Source: a virus
Reading direction: 5' to 3' (one strand)
Length of the DNA stretch: 25,988 bases
Virus record (IMG/VR): IMGVR_UViG_3300031841_000059
Coordinates: 1-25,988 of that record
Position numbers and translations under genes: made by a program
Notes under the pieces: model-generated
What the model was told of the DNA's origin: nothing
The model's input: the letters and a program-made list of their open reading frames with translations, nothing else
The model's database searches: none
Shown here: positions 15,471 through 24,338 of the stretch, piece after piece
Numbering within the stretch: position 1 is the stretch's first letter
How the letters are laid out: the number at the start of each line of letters is the position of its first letter

Positions 15471-17913
15471 TTTCCCTTATAAACTTGGTGTCACCACCTA
15501 CTACGTCAAAAACTTTCATCCAGAAGTTCTTTAACGGAGAGTATATCACACCATGTTTGTTTTGTCCATAGTAATATTTACCATAAGACACAAGAGGATC
15601 TGCAAAAGTTTTTGTGATAATCCACTTAAATGTTTTTGACTTACGCATTAGTGGTACAAGTACTTCAGCCATACGATAGTATCCACGACGATTGCGATCA
15701 GTCATATATTCATCACGGTATCTACGTACTACTTCATCCATAGTACCGTTACCATAGCGAGCTTCTAGCATGATGAAGCAGCATCCACCGCCTCCACCAC
15801 CAGAGGAGCCTCCACCAGAGGAACCACCGCCTCCTCCTCCTCCGCCACCGCCAGAGGAACCACCACCTTCATTAGAACGAGCACTGTCACGTTCTGATAC
15901 AAGATCGTTTAGTTCTGATGTCCATGCACCACCAGAGTCTTGAAGTGCTTGGTTAATGTCTGCTTGAATTTGTGACTCTGTTCTACCAGAAGATGCAGTG
16001 TTAGTAGTTGTACTTGAAGATCCGCCACCAGAACTTCCACCACCTGAGCTGCCGCCTCCTGATGTACCTGATTCAAATTCATCCCAGAAGTCATCATCAG
16101 ATAAGTCAGATTGAATTAGTGCTGTTTCTGCAGCCTGACTTCCACCATAAGCTTGAGTGCCTGTAGCTACTGTTGGTATGCTGTAATCATCATCGTCATC
16201 TCTACTTGAACCTGAATAAACAGGTGTATCTACAGAATCGCCTGGGTCTTCGTAGGTATATGTTGTAGTTTCTTCTGGTGAAGTTAGGTCAACTGTTTCC
16301 GTAATTGTTGGGTCGTCTGTACCCGTACCACCAAGAGGTTGCTCAAAGATAGCTTGAGTAGCTGCTAAGTCATCTTGAATATCTTTAGCAAGATTAGGAT
16401 CAGCAGAAGCTTCGCTTGATGTGGGAACATTTTGAGTTGGATCAACGGTAGTAGGCCCACCTTCGTCAACCTGTGCAACATTAGTGTCTTCAATAACACC
16501 TGTAGTAGGGCCATCTGGTCTGCTTGGTGGACGTATTGTATCTTCACCTGGTTTAAATACTTTTACTCCATCATCTGTAACTTCAAGTAATTCACCCCCT
16601 AAAGTAGTTCCTACGTCATTTTCGTAATCATATACAATAACCCCTGTTTCAGGAGCAGTTGTTTGTTCTCCTGTTATAGAATCAGTGTATGTTTCTCCAG
16701 GTCGAATATATGTCGCAGTAGTACCACTATCTTCATCAGATGCTACTTCTTCTATTTGTTTATAAAAATCTTCATCTGATTTAAAGATTGGATTACCGTT
16801 TACGTCTTTAGAGTCTCTACCCAAAGACCAGTCTACTTGAGTAGAATTAATTTGTTTTGCTAACTGATCACCATTAATAAATTCTTTTGGTAAAAGATCT
16901 AGGTTATTTGTCTTAACATAGTTATTCCAAAGTGATCGTAATCTTTCTACTTCAGCAAATTCTTCTGGGGTTTGTGCATTTGCTTCTAGTATAGCAATGT
17001 TTGCAGCTACTTGTGCTGCTGTAGTTGCTTGTTGAAGTTTACCAATAGCACCACCTGACAAAAGTTTTTCAATAAAGTTTCTGTTATCTGGATCTAGTGC
17101 AGCTTCAGTTCCTGCAACAATATCTTCAAAATTTTCTGTACCATCACCCTTATACCCAAAGTCGTCCATCCAAGCTGCACGTTGCTCATCAGTAACTTCA
17201 GGAACTTCTGGACCACCTTCTCCAGAACTTGGAAGAATGCTTTGATCAATACCACAACCTTCTGTAATAAGTTGATCATACATATCTTGGTCAGCAGGTA
17301 GTTGTAAAGTGTTTACACGACCATCAGGACAGTACAGTGTTACTGGTGTTTGATCTCCACCTGTATCTCCATTGCCATCACCTGTACCATCACCTGTTGG
17401 TTCTGGGTCTGGTGTTTCCCAACTAAATGCACCGCTATAACGTGTAGGAGTTGTAGCAAAAGATCTACTACCAAAACCACCGCCATCATAACCTTGACGT
17501 TGTTGATACATATTAGCTTGTTGTGCATAGGGATCAGCTGGCGGCATCTGTTGAGTCATCATTCCACCCATAGCTGCACCTACCATGCTTTGCATAGCTT
17601 GTGTTTCTTCTGGTGAAAATCCAGTTGCCTGTGGTCCACCTGGAGGTACAGGATCACCACCGATACGACCATTAGCAGCCATATCTTTTAAACCACCTTT
17701 ACCTTGGTTACGCAGATCTTCAAAAAACTTTACGCCATAATAACGAACAATATCAGCAGGAACAACGTATTCACCATCAGACAATTGCGCTGGGATGTCG
17801 TCACGTACTTCGTTTGCGTTAGAGCCTACAGGAACCTTATTGCCCGATACAGGATCTACTTGTTGTCCATCTGTCTTAAGACCACCTTGTGGTGGCATCA
17901 TATTGTTCCGCAT
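15454..17913 (-). CDS. Low-complexity virion-associated protein with CFI-box-like C-terminus
   Basis: This 819-aa protein has three parts. Residues about 36-86 carry a motif I know from many marine phages, VRDDIPAQLSDGEYVVPADI, then VRYYGVKFFEDLR and NGRIGG. The middle is acidic and Thr/Asp/Gly-rich with little predicted fold. Two Gly/Ser linkers follow, the second at about 681-710 being almost pure Gly/Ser. The last 109 residues (711-819) start CCFIMLEARYGNG and contain VVRRYRDEYM and YYRMAEVLVPLM. This matches the CFI-box C-terminal domain pattern (CFIxTAxYG...VxxLRxFRDxxL). The function of that domain is not established. GGGAG lies 8 nt before the ATG. It follows the ART-like gene by one base and overlaps the methyltransferase gene by 17 nt. 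A virion or ejected role is inferred from context. Confidence 0.75.
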   Translation of the reverse strand: MRNNMMPPQGGLKTDGQQVDPVSGNKVPVGSNANEVRDDIPAQLSDGEYVVPADIVRYYGVKFFEDLRNQGKGGLKDMAANGRIGGDPVPPGGPQATGFSPEETQAMQSMVGAAMGGMMTQQMPPADPYAQQANMYQQRQGYDGGGFGSRSFATTPTRYSGAFSWETPDPEPTGDGTGDGNGDTGGDQTPVTLYCPDGRVNTLQLPADQDMYDQLITEGCGIDQSILPSSGEGGPEVPEVTDEQRAAWMDDFGYKGDGTENFEDIVAGTEAALDPDNRNFIEKLLSGGAIGKLQQATTAAQVAANIAILEANAQTPEEFAEVERLRSLWNNYVKTNNLDLLPKEFINGDQLAKQINSTQVDWSLGRDSKDVNGNPIFKSDEDFYKQIEEVASDEDSGTTATYIRPGETYTDSITGEQTTAPETGVIVYDYENDVGTTLGGELLEVTDDGVKVFKPGEDTIRPPSRPDGPTTGVIEDTNVAQVDEGGPTTVDPTQNVPTSSEASADPNLAKDIQDDLAATQAIFEQPLGGTGTDDPTITETVDLTSPEETTTYTYEDPGDSVDTPVYSGSSRDDDDDYSIPTVATGTQAYGGSQAAETALIQSDLSDDDFWDEFESGTSGGGSSGGGSSGGGSSSTTTNTASSGRTESQIQADINQALQDSGGAWTSELNDLVSERDSARSNEGGGSSGGGGGGGGGGSSGGGSSGGGGGGCCFIMLEARYGNGTMDEVVRRYRDEYMTDRNRRGYYRMAEVLVPLMRKSKTFKWIITKTFADPLVSYGKYYYGQNKHGVIYSPLKNFWMKVFDVVGGDTKFIRENGEVV
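15784..15873 (-). repeat. Gly/Ser simple-sequence tract
   Basis: This stretch encodes about thirty residues of almost only Gly and Ser, including a run of ten Gly, from repeated GGN/TCN-type codons. It acts as a flexible tether directly before the CFI-box-like domain. On the DNA level it is a GC-rich island in an AT-rich gene and a likely site of replication slippage. Confidence 0.85.
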
Positions 17914-17914
17914 G

Positions 17915-20161
17915 TTATTTACTCCCTGCGAATAGTTCGTTCATTTGTTTATCTATCACGCCACCTTTGGCTAACCTTAAATCAGGGTTGGTTATTTTCT
18001 TAGGATCAAATCCAGCTCTTATATCTCGTAACACTGCATTAGAACCTTTTGGTCTATCTGTTAACATAATATAACTTATGCTTTCTACATCCTCTACATC
18101 GTTGACATAAGGTATGTGGGTATAGCCTTGTTTAGCTAATTCACGTCTTATAAACTGGACAGCTTTTAACCTATCTTTTTGTTTAAACCTACCACCCTTT
18201 TCAACACCAGATATTTTTTCTGCCTGTCTATTTATAATTTTATCAAAGTCTGACTCTGCTAGATTATAAGCACCTGCAAGTTCATTTCTATCTATACCAA
18301 CTAGGTTGGCTAATACTTTTGCTGTGGCTGGTTTATCTAACCTAGCCCTAAGCTCCATCGTAAAGCCACTTTGAGCTATGCCAGAACTTCTTTCTGCAGC
18401 TGCTCTTGCTGTACCTACATGAGTTCCTAACAAATCTTGAGCAGGTCCGCCATAAATATCACCTGATTTTAGTAAAGAACCTAATCTGTCAGCTTCTTTA
18501 AACTCAGTAAACTCTTCTGAAAAAGGTCTGGTCTTTCTGGACTGTGCTCTTGATGTATGATATACAACATCTTTAAATCCAAGATCAACTGCTCTGTCTA
18601 TTCTTTCTTGTTCTTGTTTGGTTCTAGGTGGCATTGTCTTTTCGTTGACAAAATAACCAGAAGCTTTTCTAGAATATTTATCTCCGTCTATTGCCCTTGG
18701 AAGTTCTCTTTCTGTAATAGGATTGTTTCTATAACCAAGAGTTAATGCAGTATCTTGAACCAGTCTAATAGTTTGATCAGCATCTAAGTTTGAGCCTTTT
18801 GCTTCGTTTCTAATACTTTCTAAATACCTACTGTACTTGTCGTTTTGAGCTTGCTGACCTTCTTTAAATAAAGTTTTAGTAGTAAAATCTGGAGACGGAG
18901 GTAAGTTTTTAGCAAACTGTATAATTATTTCTGGGCCAAGTTCTTCAAGTATCTTGTTTGTATTTGATGCATTATCGTGTAAAAAACTTCCAGGCTTGTA
19001 TAACTTAATATTTTTTTTGTTTAAATGATAAAGTTGTTCTAAATATTCATCGTCTTTTAAAACACCTGCAGAAACACCTGCCATTATTTCATCTATAGTA
19101 GGAAAACTATTTTTCTTTTTCATCTTTTCTAGTGCAGATATATCACTAGCCAAGCTGTCTATAGGATCATAATCATCTGATCCTGAAATGACAGGACTAT
19201 ACCCTTGTTCTTTTTTCTTTACTACTCTGGGTAAAGTCTTTGCAGATTGTACTGCAGTATCTACTGCATCATCTAATTGACTTAAACTCTTAGCACCAGC
19301 TGCACCAAGAAAAGCATCTGGCATAGAATAAATATCACGTTCAAATCTTCTTTGTGACGAATCACTTTTAGTTATAAGTTCACCTGCAGTGCCTATAACT
19401 GCTTTTGCCGCAGCATCTACAAGCTCTATTCCGCCAAGACCCATATCTTTAAAATAGTCTACAGCACGTACATAACCTTTGTACAACTCAGGAGAGTTAG
19501 CATCAACCTTTGTTACACCTGCATCTGCAAAACGGTCTTTAGCTGATTGCCAAGAGTCTGCTGCAAAACGTAATGGGTTCCAAGTATCTTTAGGTTTAGT
19601 AGGAGTAGTGTCGTTATCTGCAGAAGGTAACATTGACAAACCACCCTCATTAAAAACACCATGTTCACTAGGGTTCTTAAGGTAGTTCAGAAAACCTTTA
19701 CCTTTTTCAATGTAAGGCTCTACTCTTCTTTTTATCGGTCCTTTGGGTTCTGGTTCCTCTTGCATAGGAAACTCTTCTGAAAAACCTTTCTTTGAAGCTT
19801 CTGCATCAAACATTGTACGAGAACGCCACTTTGCATACTCAACTGCTTTCTCTTGACTACTAAATACAGGAAGCTCTTCACCAGTAATAAAGTCAACAGG
19901 ACCACCCTTACTAAGTTTGTTCCTAGCCTCTACTACCTTTTTAAATACTTCTTCATCAGATAATCTTTTACCTTGACCATCTATTGTAGGTAAAGTTGCC
20001 CAACCAGTACCCCAAGGAACTGTAGTTGTAACCTCAGAATAACTACCACCTTTTTTACCAGTAATCTCACCAGTGTGATCTATCCAGACAGGCCTACCCC
20101 TTACAGTACGTTTTTCTGTTCTAGATCTAGGTCGTGTCTTTGGTCTAGGACTCTGATCCAT
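17915..20161 (-). CDS. Large protein with ADP-ribosyltransferase-like C-terminal domain
   Basis: The 748-aa protein has a basic N-terminus (RPKTRPRSRTEKR). A domain at about residues 45-118 (WATLPTIDGQGKRLSDEE, then LPVFSSQEKAVEYAKWRSR) follows, of a type recurrent in phage polyvalent and virion proteins. A long charged middle comes next. The C-terminal domain at about 519-722 has VVYHTS with H535, LLGTHVGTARAAAER (577-591), IPYVNDVEDVESISYIML (683-700) and AGFDPKK (716-722). This order matches the ART-PolyVal-like ADP-ribosyltransferase domains of phage polyvalent proteins: a yHxT strand, a GxHxGT-xxAAxxR helix, then SYIxxxxxxI and FDP. I infer that it may be ejected and modify a host protein. 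The catalytic glutamate cannot be fixed by eye, so activity is uncertain. It follows the 71-aa gene with a 17-nt overlap. Confidence 0.7.
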   Translation of the reverse strand: MDQSPRPKTRPRSRTEKRTVRGRPVWIDHTGEITGKKGGSYSEVTTTVPWGTGWATLPTIDGQGKRLSDEEVFKKVVEARNKLSKGGPVDFITGEELPVFSSQEKAVEYAKWRSRTMFDAEASKKGFSEEFPMQEEPEPKGPIKRRVEPYIEKGKGFLNYLKNPSEHGVFNEGGLSMLPSADNDTTPTKPKDTWNPLRFAADSWQSAKDRFADAGVTKVDANSPELYKGYVRAVDYFKDMGLGGIELVDAAAKAVIGTAGELITKSDSSQRRFERDIYSMPDAFLGAAGAKSLSQLDDAVDTAVQSAKTLPRVVKKKEQGYSPVISGSDDYDPIDSLASDISALEKMKKKNSFPTIDEIMAGVSAGVLKDDEYLEQLYHLNKKNIKLYKPGSFLHDNASNTNKILEELGPEIIIQFAKNLPPSPDFTTKTLFKEGQQAQNDKYSRYLESIRNEAKGSNLDADQTIRLVQDTALTLGYRNNPITERELPRAIDGDKYSRKASGYFVNEKTMPPRTKQEQERIDRAVDLGFKDVVYHTSRAQSRKTRPFSEEFTEFKEADRLGSLLKSGDIYGGPAQDLLGTHVGTARAAAERSSGIAQSGFTMELRARLDKPATAKVLANLVGIDRNELAGAYNLAESDFDKIINRQAEKISGVEKGGRFKQKDRLKAVQFIRRELAKQGYTHIPYVNDVEDVESISYIMLTDRPKGSNAVLRDIRAGFDPKKITNPDLRLAKGGVIDKQMNELFAGSK

Positions 20162-20360
20162 TTATTTTTTCTCGCAATTTTAAAAGGCTACGAAGAGCAC
20201 GTATTTCACCTTGGAGTCGATAGACTTCATCAAGTTCTCTAGATTGTTCAAGAGCTACATGAGTAAAAGCAATCCTTGATGCTATCTCTTCTATATAAGG
20301 TGTGTAAAACTCTGGATTATTTACAAAAGGTTTTAATGTATTGTTCACGACTAGCTTCAT
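20145..20360 (-). CDS. 71-aa helical phage protein, function unknown
   Basis: The start overlaps the portal stop (ATGA) and the end overlaps the next gene by 17 nt, so the gene is translationally coupled at both ends. The protein is predicted to be all helix with a heptad-like C-terminal half (LDEVYRLQGEIRALRSLLKL). Its position right after the portal is where some phages encode small head-assembly or accessory proteins. I recognise no family. Confidence 0.7.
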   Translation of the reverse strand: MKLVVNNTLKPFVNNPEFYTPYIEEIASRIAFTHVALEQSRELDEVYRLQGEIRALRSLLKLREKINGSES

Positions 20361-22495
20361 TGCATTGTAGGTTCATCACCAGTATTGCCTGAGAAGCCCT
20401 GTTCTCCTGGCTGAGGTGCTGTTCCAGTTCCTATAGTACCACCCCCTGCGCCACTAGTATCCTGTACTTGTGCGCCAGCAGGAGCACCCTGTGCACCTTC
20501 TTGAGGTGGAGCACCCTCTGGACCAGGAACTCCTGGTTGTGGTTCAGGTGGATTTGCTGCTTGGAATTGTTTTAGTATTTCAGCTTGTATAGCTGCCTCT
20601 GACATATTGTTGCCAACCTTGTCTGGATCAAGATCCATAGACTTAGCGATTTCACGAACAATATAATCCATACGTGCAAATGGCGCAAGCGCTGGGTTAG
20701 ATACGACCTGCATAAATTGCATCAAGCGTTGGCTACGTACTTCGTTAGCCATCAAGCTTTCTGTACCACGAGCTTTAACTTCAAGATCACCTTTGGTTTC
20801 TTTGTCATAGTTAAACTGCATGTTAAAGTTAAAAAAGGCTTTACCTAGTGGTGCTAGTAGATAGTCGTCAATGTTTTTAACTACGTTTCTAATAGAACCA
20901 TTAGCAGCAGACATAAGCATAGAAATACCTGAAGCAGTCCGACCAACGCCGCTGACTCCAGTTTGCCCATGAGCGAACGAAGGAAAACCTGTGCTTTCAT
21001 CTGCTAGTACTCTTGCCTTATCAAACATCTGCATGTTTTCGTTTGATACGTTGGGGAACTTAGTGCCAAAGATGGCTTGACCAGGTGCCCCTCCTTGTCT
21101 CCGAAACACTTTGCCTGGATACACGGAGAGGTCTTGCCCTGGGACGAGATTAGTCTCGTCTATCTCAATAAGCAAGTTGCCAGATAAGGCAGCGTTATCA
21201 ACTGCCATACGCATAAAACCATTCATAAGTGTTTGGGTATCGTCCATGTTTTCTGCAATACCAACACCAAAGATACTGTAAGGATTCATTTCATAAGGTG
21301 CAGCAAAGTACGGTATATACGCTGGAGTAAATGGATTCATTACAAGACGTAATACTTGTCCATTACATACCCATGTATTTACACTAACTTGTTCAGAGTC
21401 TTCCAACTCTTCTGGTATTTCTACACCTTGATTCTTAATAATCTCTGTATCAACAAAACCCCAGAACTCTAGAACTTCAAAACGATCTGCATGGTCTTGT
21501 TCGGTGTTGTCTTCCATGACATGCTCCCACCACTCTTTGTTATAGCTTTCGCCAAGAGATAGTGCATTGTCAATCGCATTCTCACGGAAGTACGGACGGT
21601 TTTTCAAAGAACGTAGTTGTGAGCGTGACATCTTGTGTCGTTCAACTACATACTCTGCTTCTTCCATTGTAGCTGCATCTGGGTCTGGATAGAAGTTCCA
21701 GATAGATACAGATGATGTTTGTGGAATTGTTTTGAATACTGGTGAGTATTCCCCTTCGTCATTCCAATTAGGGTATTCTTTATCTATTGCAAACGGACCC
21801 TTCATGATACCTGTACCAAACAGGGCAGCTTCAAAAGCTGCAGCACGTAGGTGTTTCTTTGCGTGAGATTCTTCTAGTTGATCATGGATTTTCTTTTCCA
21901 TTTTCTTGGCAGCTATTTCTGCAGGATAAATCTGTACAGAGGTTGGGCTACCATTGGTTCCAGGTTTTACATCGTCCATGATTGGAGCAAGTTTTGCTTT
22001 CATGGCACCAAGACGTTCTTGATACTCTTGATATGTTTCGCCTGGAAGTAGTTCTTCCATTGTGTCTGGTTGTTCAGCTACAGCTTTACGAATCTCTGGA
22101 TTCGTTTCAAAGTTTACTACTTCTTCAATACCTTCAGGAAGTTTAGTAGGATCAATAGTAATTGGAAACTTATTACCACCAAACAACACATCAGCAATCT
22201 GTCCGTAAGCTGCTAATACTTTCGTCTTAGTAACTTTGACAAAAACTTGCGAACGTTCTGTAGAAGTAAATTGTACATCTGGTCCATAAATACCACGATA
22301 GTTACGGTAAGCCTGAATCCAACGTTCTTCATCAAGTTGCCTTGCTGTTTCAGCTTTGTTATACTTTTCTTTAACAAACTGAACAATCTCACCAGCTTGT
22401 GGATCATGATACAAATCCTTTTCAACATCCTCAATTGACGAAGATGTTTCATCATCCATGATCATTTCGTTTTCAAAGGTTTCATCTTCTTCCAT
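20357..22495 (-). CDS. Portal protein (P22-like)
   Basis: At 712 aa this is the size of P22-type portals rather than of the shorter T7 gp8-type portals. It follows the large terminase gene by 9 nt. Visible parts are an acidic N-terminal arm, a helical region (ARQLDEERWIQAYRNYRGIY), strand/turn segments (YAEYVVERHKM-like motif at EAEYVVERHKMSRSQLRSLK), WNFYPDPDA, and a conserved central IPYFAAPYEMNPYSIFGVGI. The crown/barrel part near the C-terminus ends in a Pro/Gly/Gln-rich low-complexity tail. IWNFYPDPDATxxEEAEYV and the GxGxAENMxDTQTLxN region are hallmarks of phage portals of this type. AAGGA lies upstream of the ATG. The portal forms the dodecameric DNA gate that the terminase and the gp11-like adaptor bind. 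Confidence 0.9.
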   Translation of the reverse strand: MEEDETFENEMIMDDETSSSIEDVEKDLYHDPQAGEIVQFVKEKYNKAETARQLDEERWIQAYRNYRGIYGPDVQFTSTERSQVFVKVTKTKVLAAYGQIADVLFGGNKFPITIDPTKLPEGIEEVVNFETNPEIRKAVAEQPDTMEELLPGETYQEYQERLGAMKAKLAPIMDDVKPGTNGSPTSVQIYPAEIAAKKMEKKIHDQLEESHAKKHLRAAAFEAALFGTGIMKGPFAIDKEYPNWNDEGEYSPVFKTIPQTSSVSIWNFYPDPDAATMEEAEYVVERHKMSRSQLRSLKNRPYFRENAIDNALSLGESYNKEWWEHVMEDNTEQDHADRFEVLEFWGFVDTEIIKNQGVEIPEELEDSEQVSVNTWVCNGQVLRLVMNPFTPAYIPYFAAPYEMNPYSIFGVGIAENMDDTQTLMNGFMRMAVDNAALSGNLLIEIDETNLVPGQDLSVYPGKVFRRQGGAPGQAIFGTKFPNVSNENMQMFDKARVLADESTGFPSFAHGQTGVSGVGRTASGISMLMSAANGSIRNVVKNIDDYLLAPLGKAFFNFNMQFNYDKETKGDLEVKARGTESLMANEVRSQRLMQFMQVVSNPALAPFARMDYIVREIAKSMDLDPDKVGNNMSEAAIQAEILKQFQAANPPEPQPGVPGPEGAPPQEGAQGAPAGAQVQDTSGAGGGTIGTGTAPQPGEQGFSGNTGDEPTMQ

Positions 22496-22504
22496 GCTAG
22501 TTCC

Positions 22505-24064
22505 TTAATAACCAAACGTTGAGTCTGACATTTGAAATCCAGATCTTTGTGTACTGGCATCAAAGTCAAATATGCTGCTACGTGGTCGAGTCATTATACC
22601 ATAACGTAAAGCATCATACAAGTGATCTTCTGCTTTTGTGTCTACATCTTCTGGATTATTTTTATCCAGAGGTATGGCTGGTAGTTGCGAAATAATATTA
22701 TTGCAGTTGTTAAAAAATACTAGTCTGGGTTCTTCAGTAAACTCATCAATCTGCAATCTTCTATGTAGTTCGTTTTTACCAGATACACGAGAACCTTTAG
22801 ATCTGTCAGAAGGTCTCCAACGACATCCCTTCATAATCATTTGTTCAGCCAATGACGGGCCAGTATCACCACGGTTGTGCCACAAACTAGAGTCGAGGAC
22901 ACCATACCGTATCTTTTCATCACCCTCTATTTCTAGTATCATGTCAGCTAAATCTGTAGCTGTAACCTTTGATACGTAAAGTTCTCTGTAGACAACCAAC
23001 TGTTCTGCTGGAGTGACAGTAAACCATACAACACCAGTGTGAGAACCATAACCGTAGTCGCAAGCTCTAAACCTAACCCAGCTTTTTGGTATATCATAAG
23101 GCTCTACCACATGTACGTTACGGTTAAACTCAGGGAATGCTGCTCCCTCGTTAATATCCCAGTCACCTTCTAGTAACTGTCTTCGTTGGTGTTCTGGAAG
23201 CGAAAGCAAGTTTGCTTCATACATTCCATCATCAGCTAGATAAGGATTATCGAATAGGGTAGCAGGTATGAACCTACGTTTAAATAATGGCTCACCCTCT
23301 CTCGAATGTCCTTTCGGCCAAGAAATAATTTCACCGCTGTCTGTGTCTGTCGCCCAAAAAGCATTGTTTGGTGTCTCTGGATCTATAAAGGTTTTCTTTA
23401 CCCACTGGTGGCCAGGACCACCTGGGTTACTTGTTGCCCTCATATACAAGGGTAGCCCACTAGCTTTGGTTGTACGAAGACGTGACCTCATATAGTTCCA
23501 AGGATAGGGTGTAGGCCATTGCGTTAATTCGTCAAAACCAATCCAGTTAAATGCTTGTCCTTGATAGCGCATGACATCATCATCACGATCAAGGTAAGAC
23601 ATCCAGAGTGTAGCTCCACTAGGGGCTACCCAAGTTTTATCTCGTTCCATAAACTTGATACCAGGAATTGCTTTGGGATATAACTGTTTAGAAACAGAGA
23701 TAAGTTCTCTAAGCTCTTCAGTGCTTCTACGTACAAGCAACATTCGAGCATTTGGATTGTTCAGGTATCTAACGGGATCGGCAATCATTGCGTATGACTT
23801 ACCGCCACCTGCAGATCCTCCGTATAAGACCTCCTGTTCTGTTGATGCTAGGAAATCTGTCTGTGGACCAGGGTTAGGTTCAAAGATTATTTCTCTTTGT
23901 ACCTGCTCTACTTCAACTGGCTCGTGCTTCGGGGTTGCTGGTGTCAACTCTACTTCTTGCACCGAGTCTTTGGGCTTCGAGCTTTTCCGCCTTTTCTGCT
24001 GCCTCTTTGTACCTTTCGGCATAGAAACGTTGGACTGAAGCTTCTTTCTTACGCTTGTGCTCAA
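22505..24064 (-). CDS. terL: Terminase large subunit (DNA-packaging ATPase/nuclease)
   Basis: The 519-aa protein has a P-loop ATPase with Walker A GGSAGGGKS (residues 82-90), Walker B FNWIGFDE (172-179) and a TSNPGG coupling motif (211-216). The RNase H-like nuclease domain shows three acidic motifs, ACDYG (D336), GVLDSS (D391) and AEDHLYDALRY (D480, D484). It cuts and pumps phage DNA through the portal. The start is open. TTG 24064 has AAGAGAG 6 nt upstream. ATG 24022 (MPKGTKRQQK) has no ribosome binding site. Either choice overlaps the HTH gene out of frame by more than 100 nt, which is unusually long for this window. The ATPase core is unaffected. Confidence 0.93.
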   Translation of the reverse strand: MSTSVRKKLQSNVSMPKGTKRQQKRRKSSKPKDSVQEVELTPATPKHEPVEVEQVQREIIFEPNPGPQTDFLASTEQEVLYGGSAGGGKSYAMIADPVRYLNNPNARMLLVRRSTEELRELISVSKQLYPKAIPGIKFMERDKTWVAPSGATLWMSYLDRDDDVMRYQGQAFNWIGFDELTQWPTPYPWNYMRSRLRTTKASGLPLYMRATSNPGGPGHQWVKKTFIDPETPNNAFWATDTDSGEIISWPKGHSREGEPLFKRRFIPATLFDNPYLADDGMYEANLLSLPEHQRRQLLEGDWDINEGAAFPEFNRNVHVVEPYDIPKSWVRFRACDYGYGSHTGVVWFTVTPAEQLVVYRELYVSKVTATDLADMILEIEGDEKIRYGVLDSSLWHNRGDTGPSLAEQMIMKGCRWRPSDRSKGSRVSGKNELHRRLQIDEFTEEPRLVFFNNCNNIISQLPAIPLDKNNPEDVDTKAEDHLYDALRYGIMTRPRSSIFDFDASTQRSGFQMSDSTFGY

Positions 24065-24338
24065 GTTTAACTCTCTTATATAAACCTACGTGGGAAAGGT
24101 ATCTACCAGAAGTTTCACTTAACCAAGCAGCTACTTCTCTATAGCTATACTGCTTTAAATGTTTTTTAGCCTGTTCAAAAAGCTCTAGCTCTTCTGGAAT
24201 TGGTTGTAGTATATCACAATCATCGGGGTCTTGTCTATAACCAAATGGCACAAACCTTCCGATTCTTACTATCGGTTCCCACTCCCATTCACCATCTTCT
24301 TTTTGAGGTTTAGGTAATTTCCAAGTTTTAGTTTTCAT
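23913..24338 (-). CDS. HTH DNA-binding protein beside the terminase
   Basis: The 141-aa protein has FVPFGYRQDPDD and ILQPIPEELELFEQAKKHLK segments, then a helix-turn-helix-like region YSYREVAAWLSETSGRYLS (64-82) followed by SHVGLYKRV and a long basic/acidic helix. This arrangement is seen in marine phages directly before the large terminase. The HTH suggests recognition of a packaging site or an accessory terminase function, which is inference. Its ATG overlaps the preceding gene's stop by 11 nt. Its 3' end overlaps the terminase gene by up to 152 nt in another frame, so its C-terminal helix and the basic N-terminus of the terminase are encoded by the same DNA. Confidence 0.75.
   Translation of the reverse strand: MKTKTWKLPKPQKEDGEWEWEPIVRIGRFVPFGYRQDPDDCDILQPIPEELELFEQAKKHLKQYSYREVAAWLSETSGRYLSHVGLYKRVKLEHKRKKEASVQRFYAERYKEAAEKAEKLEAQRLGARSRVDTSNPEARAS

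Noticed and set aside
15784-15873. Gly/Ser tract as a CRISPR-like or regulatory repeat
   Set aside because: The repetition follows codons in frame within a long gene and has no spacer structure.
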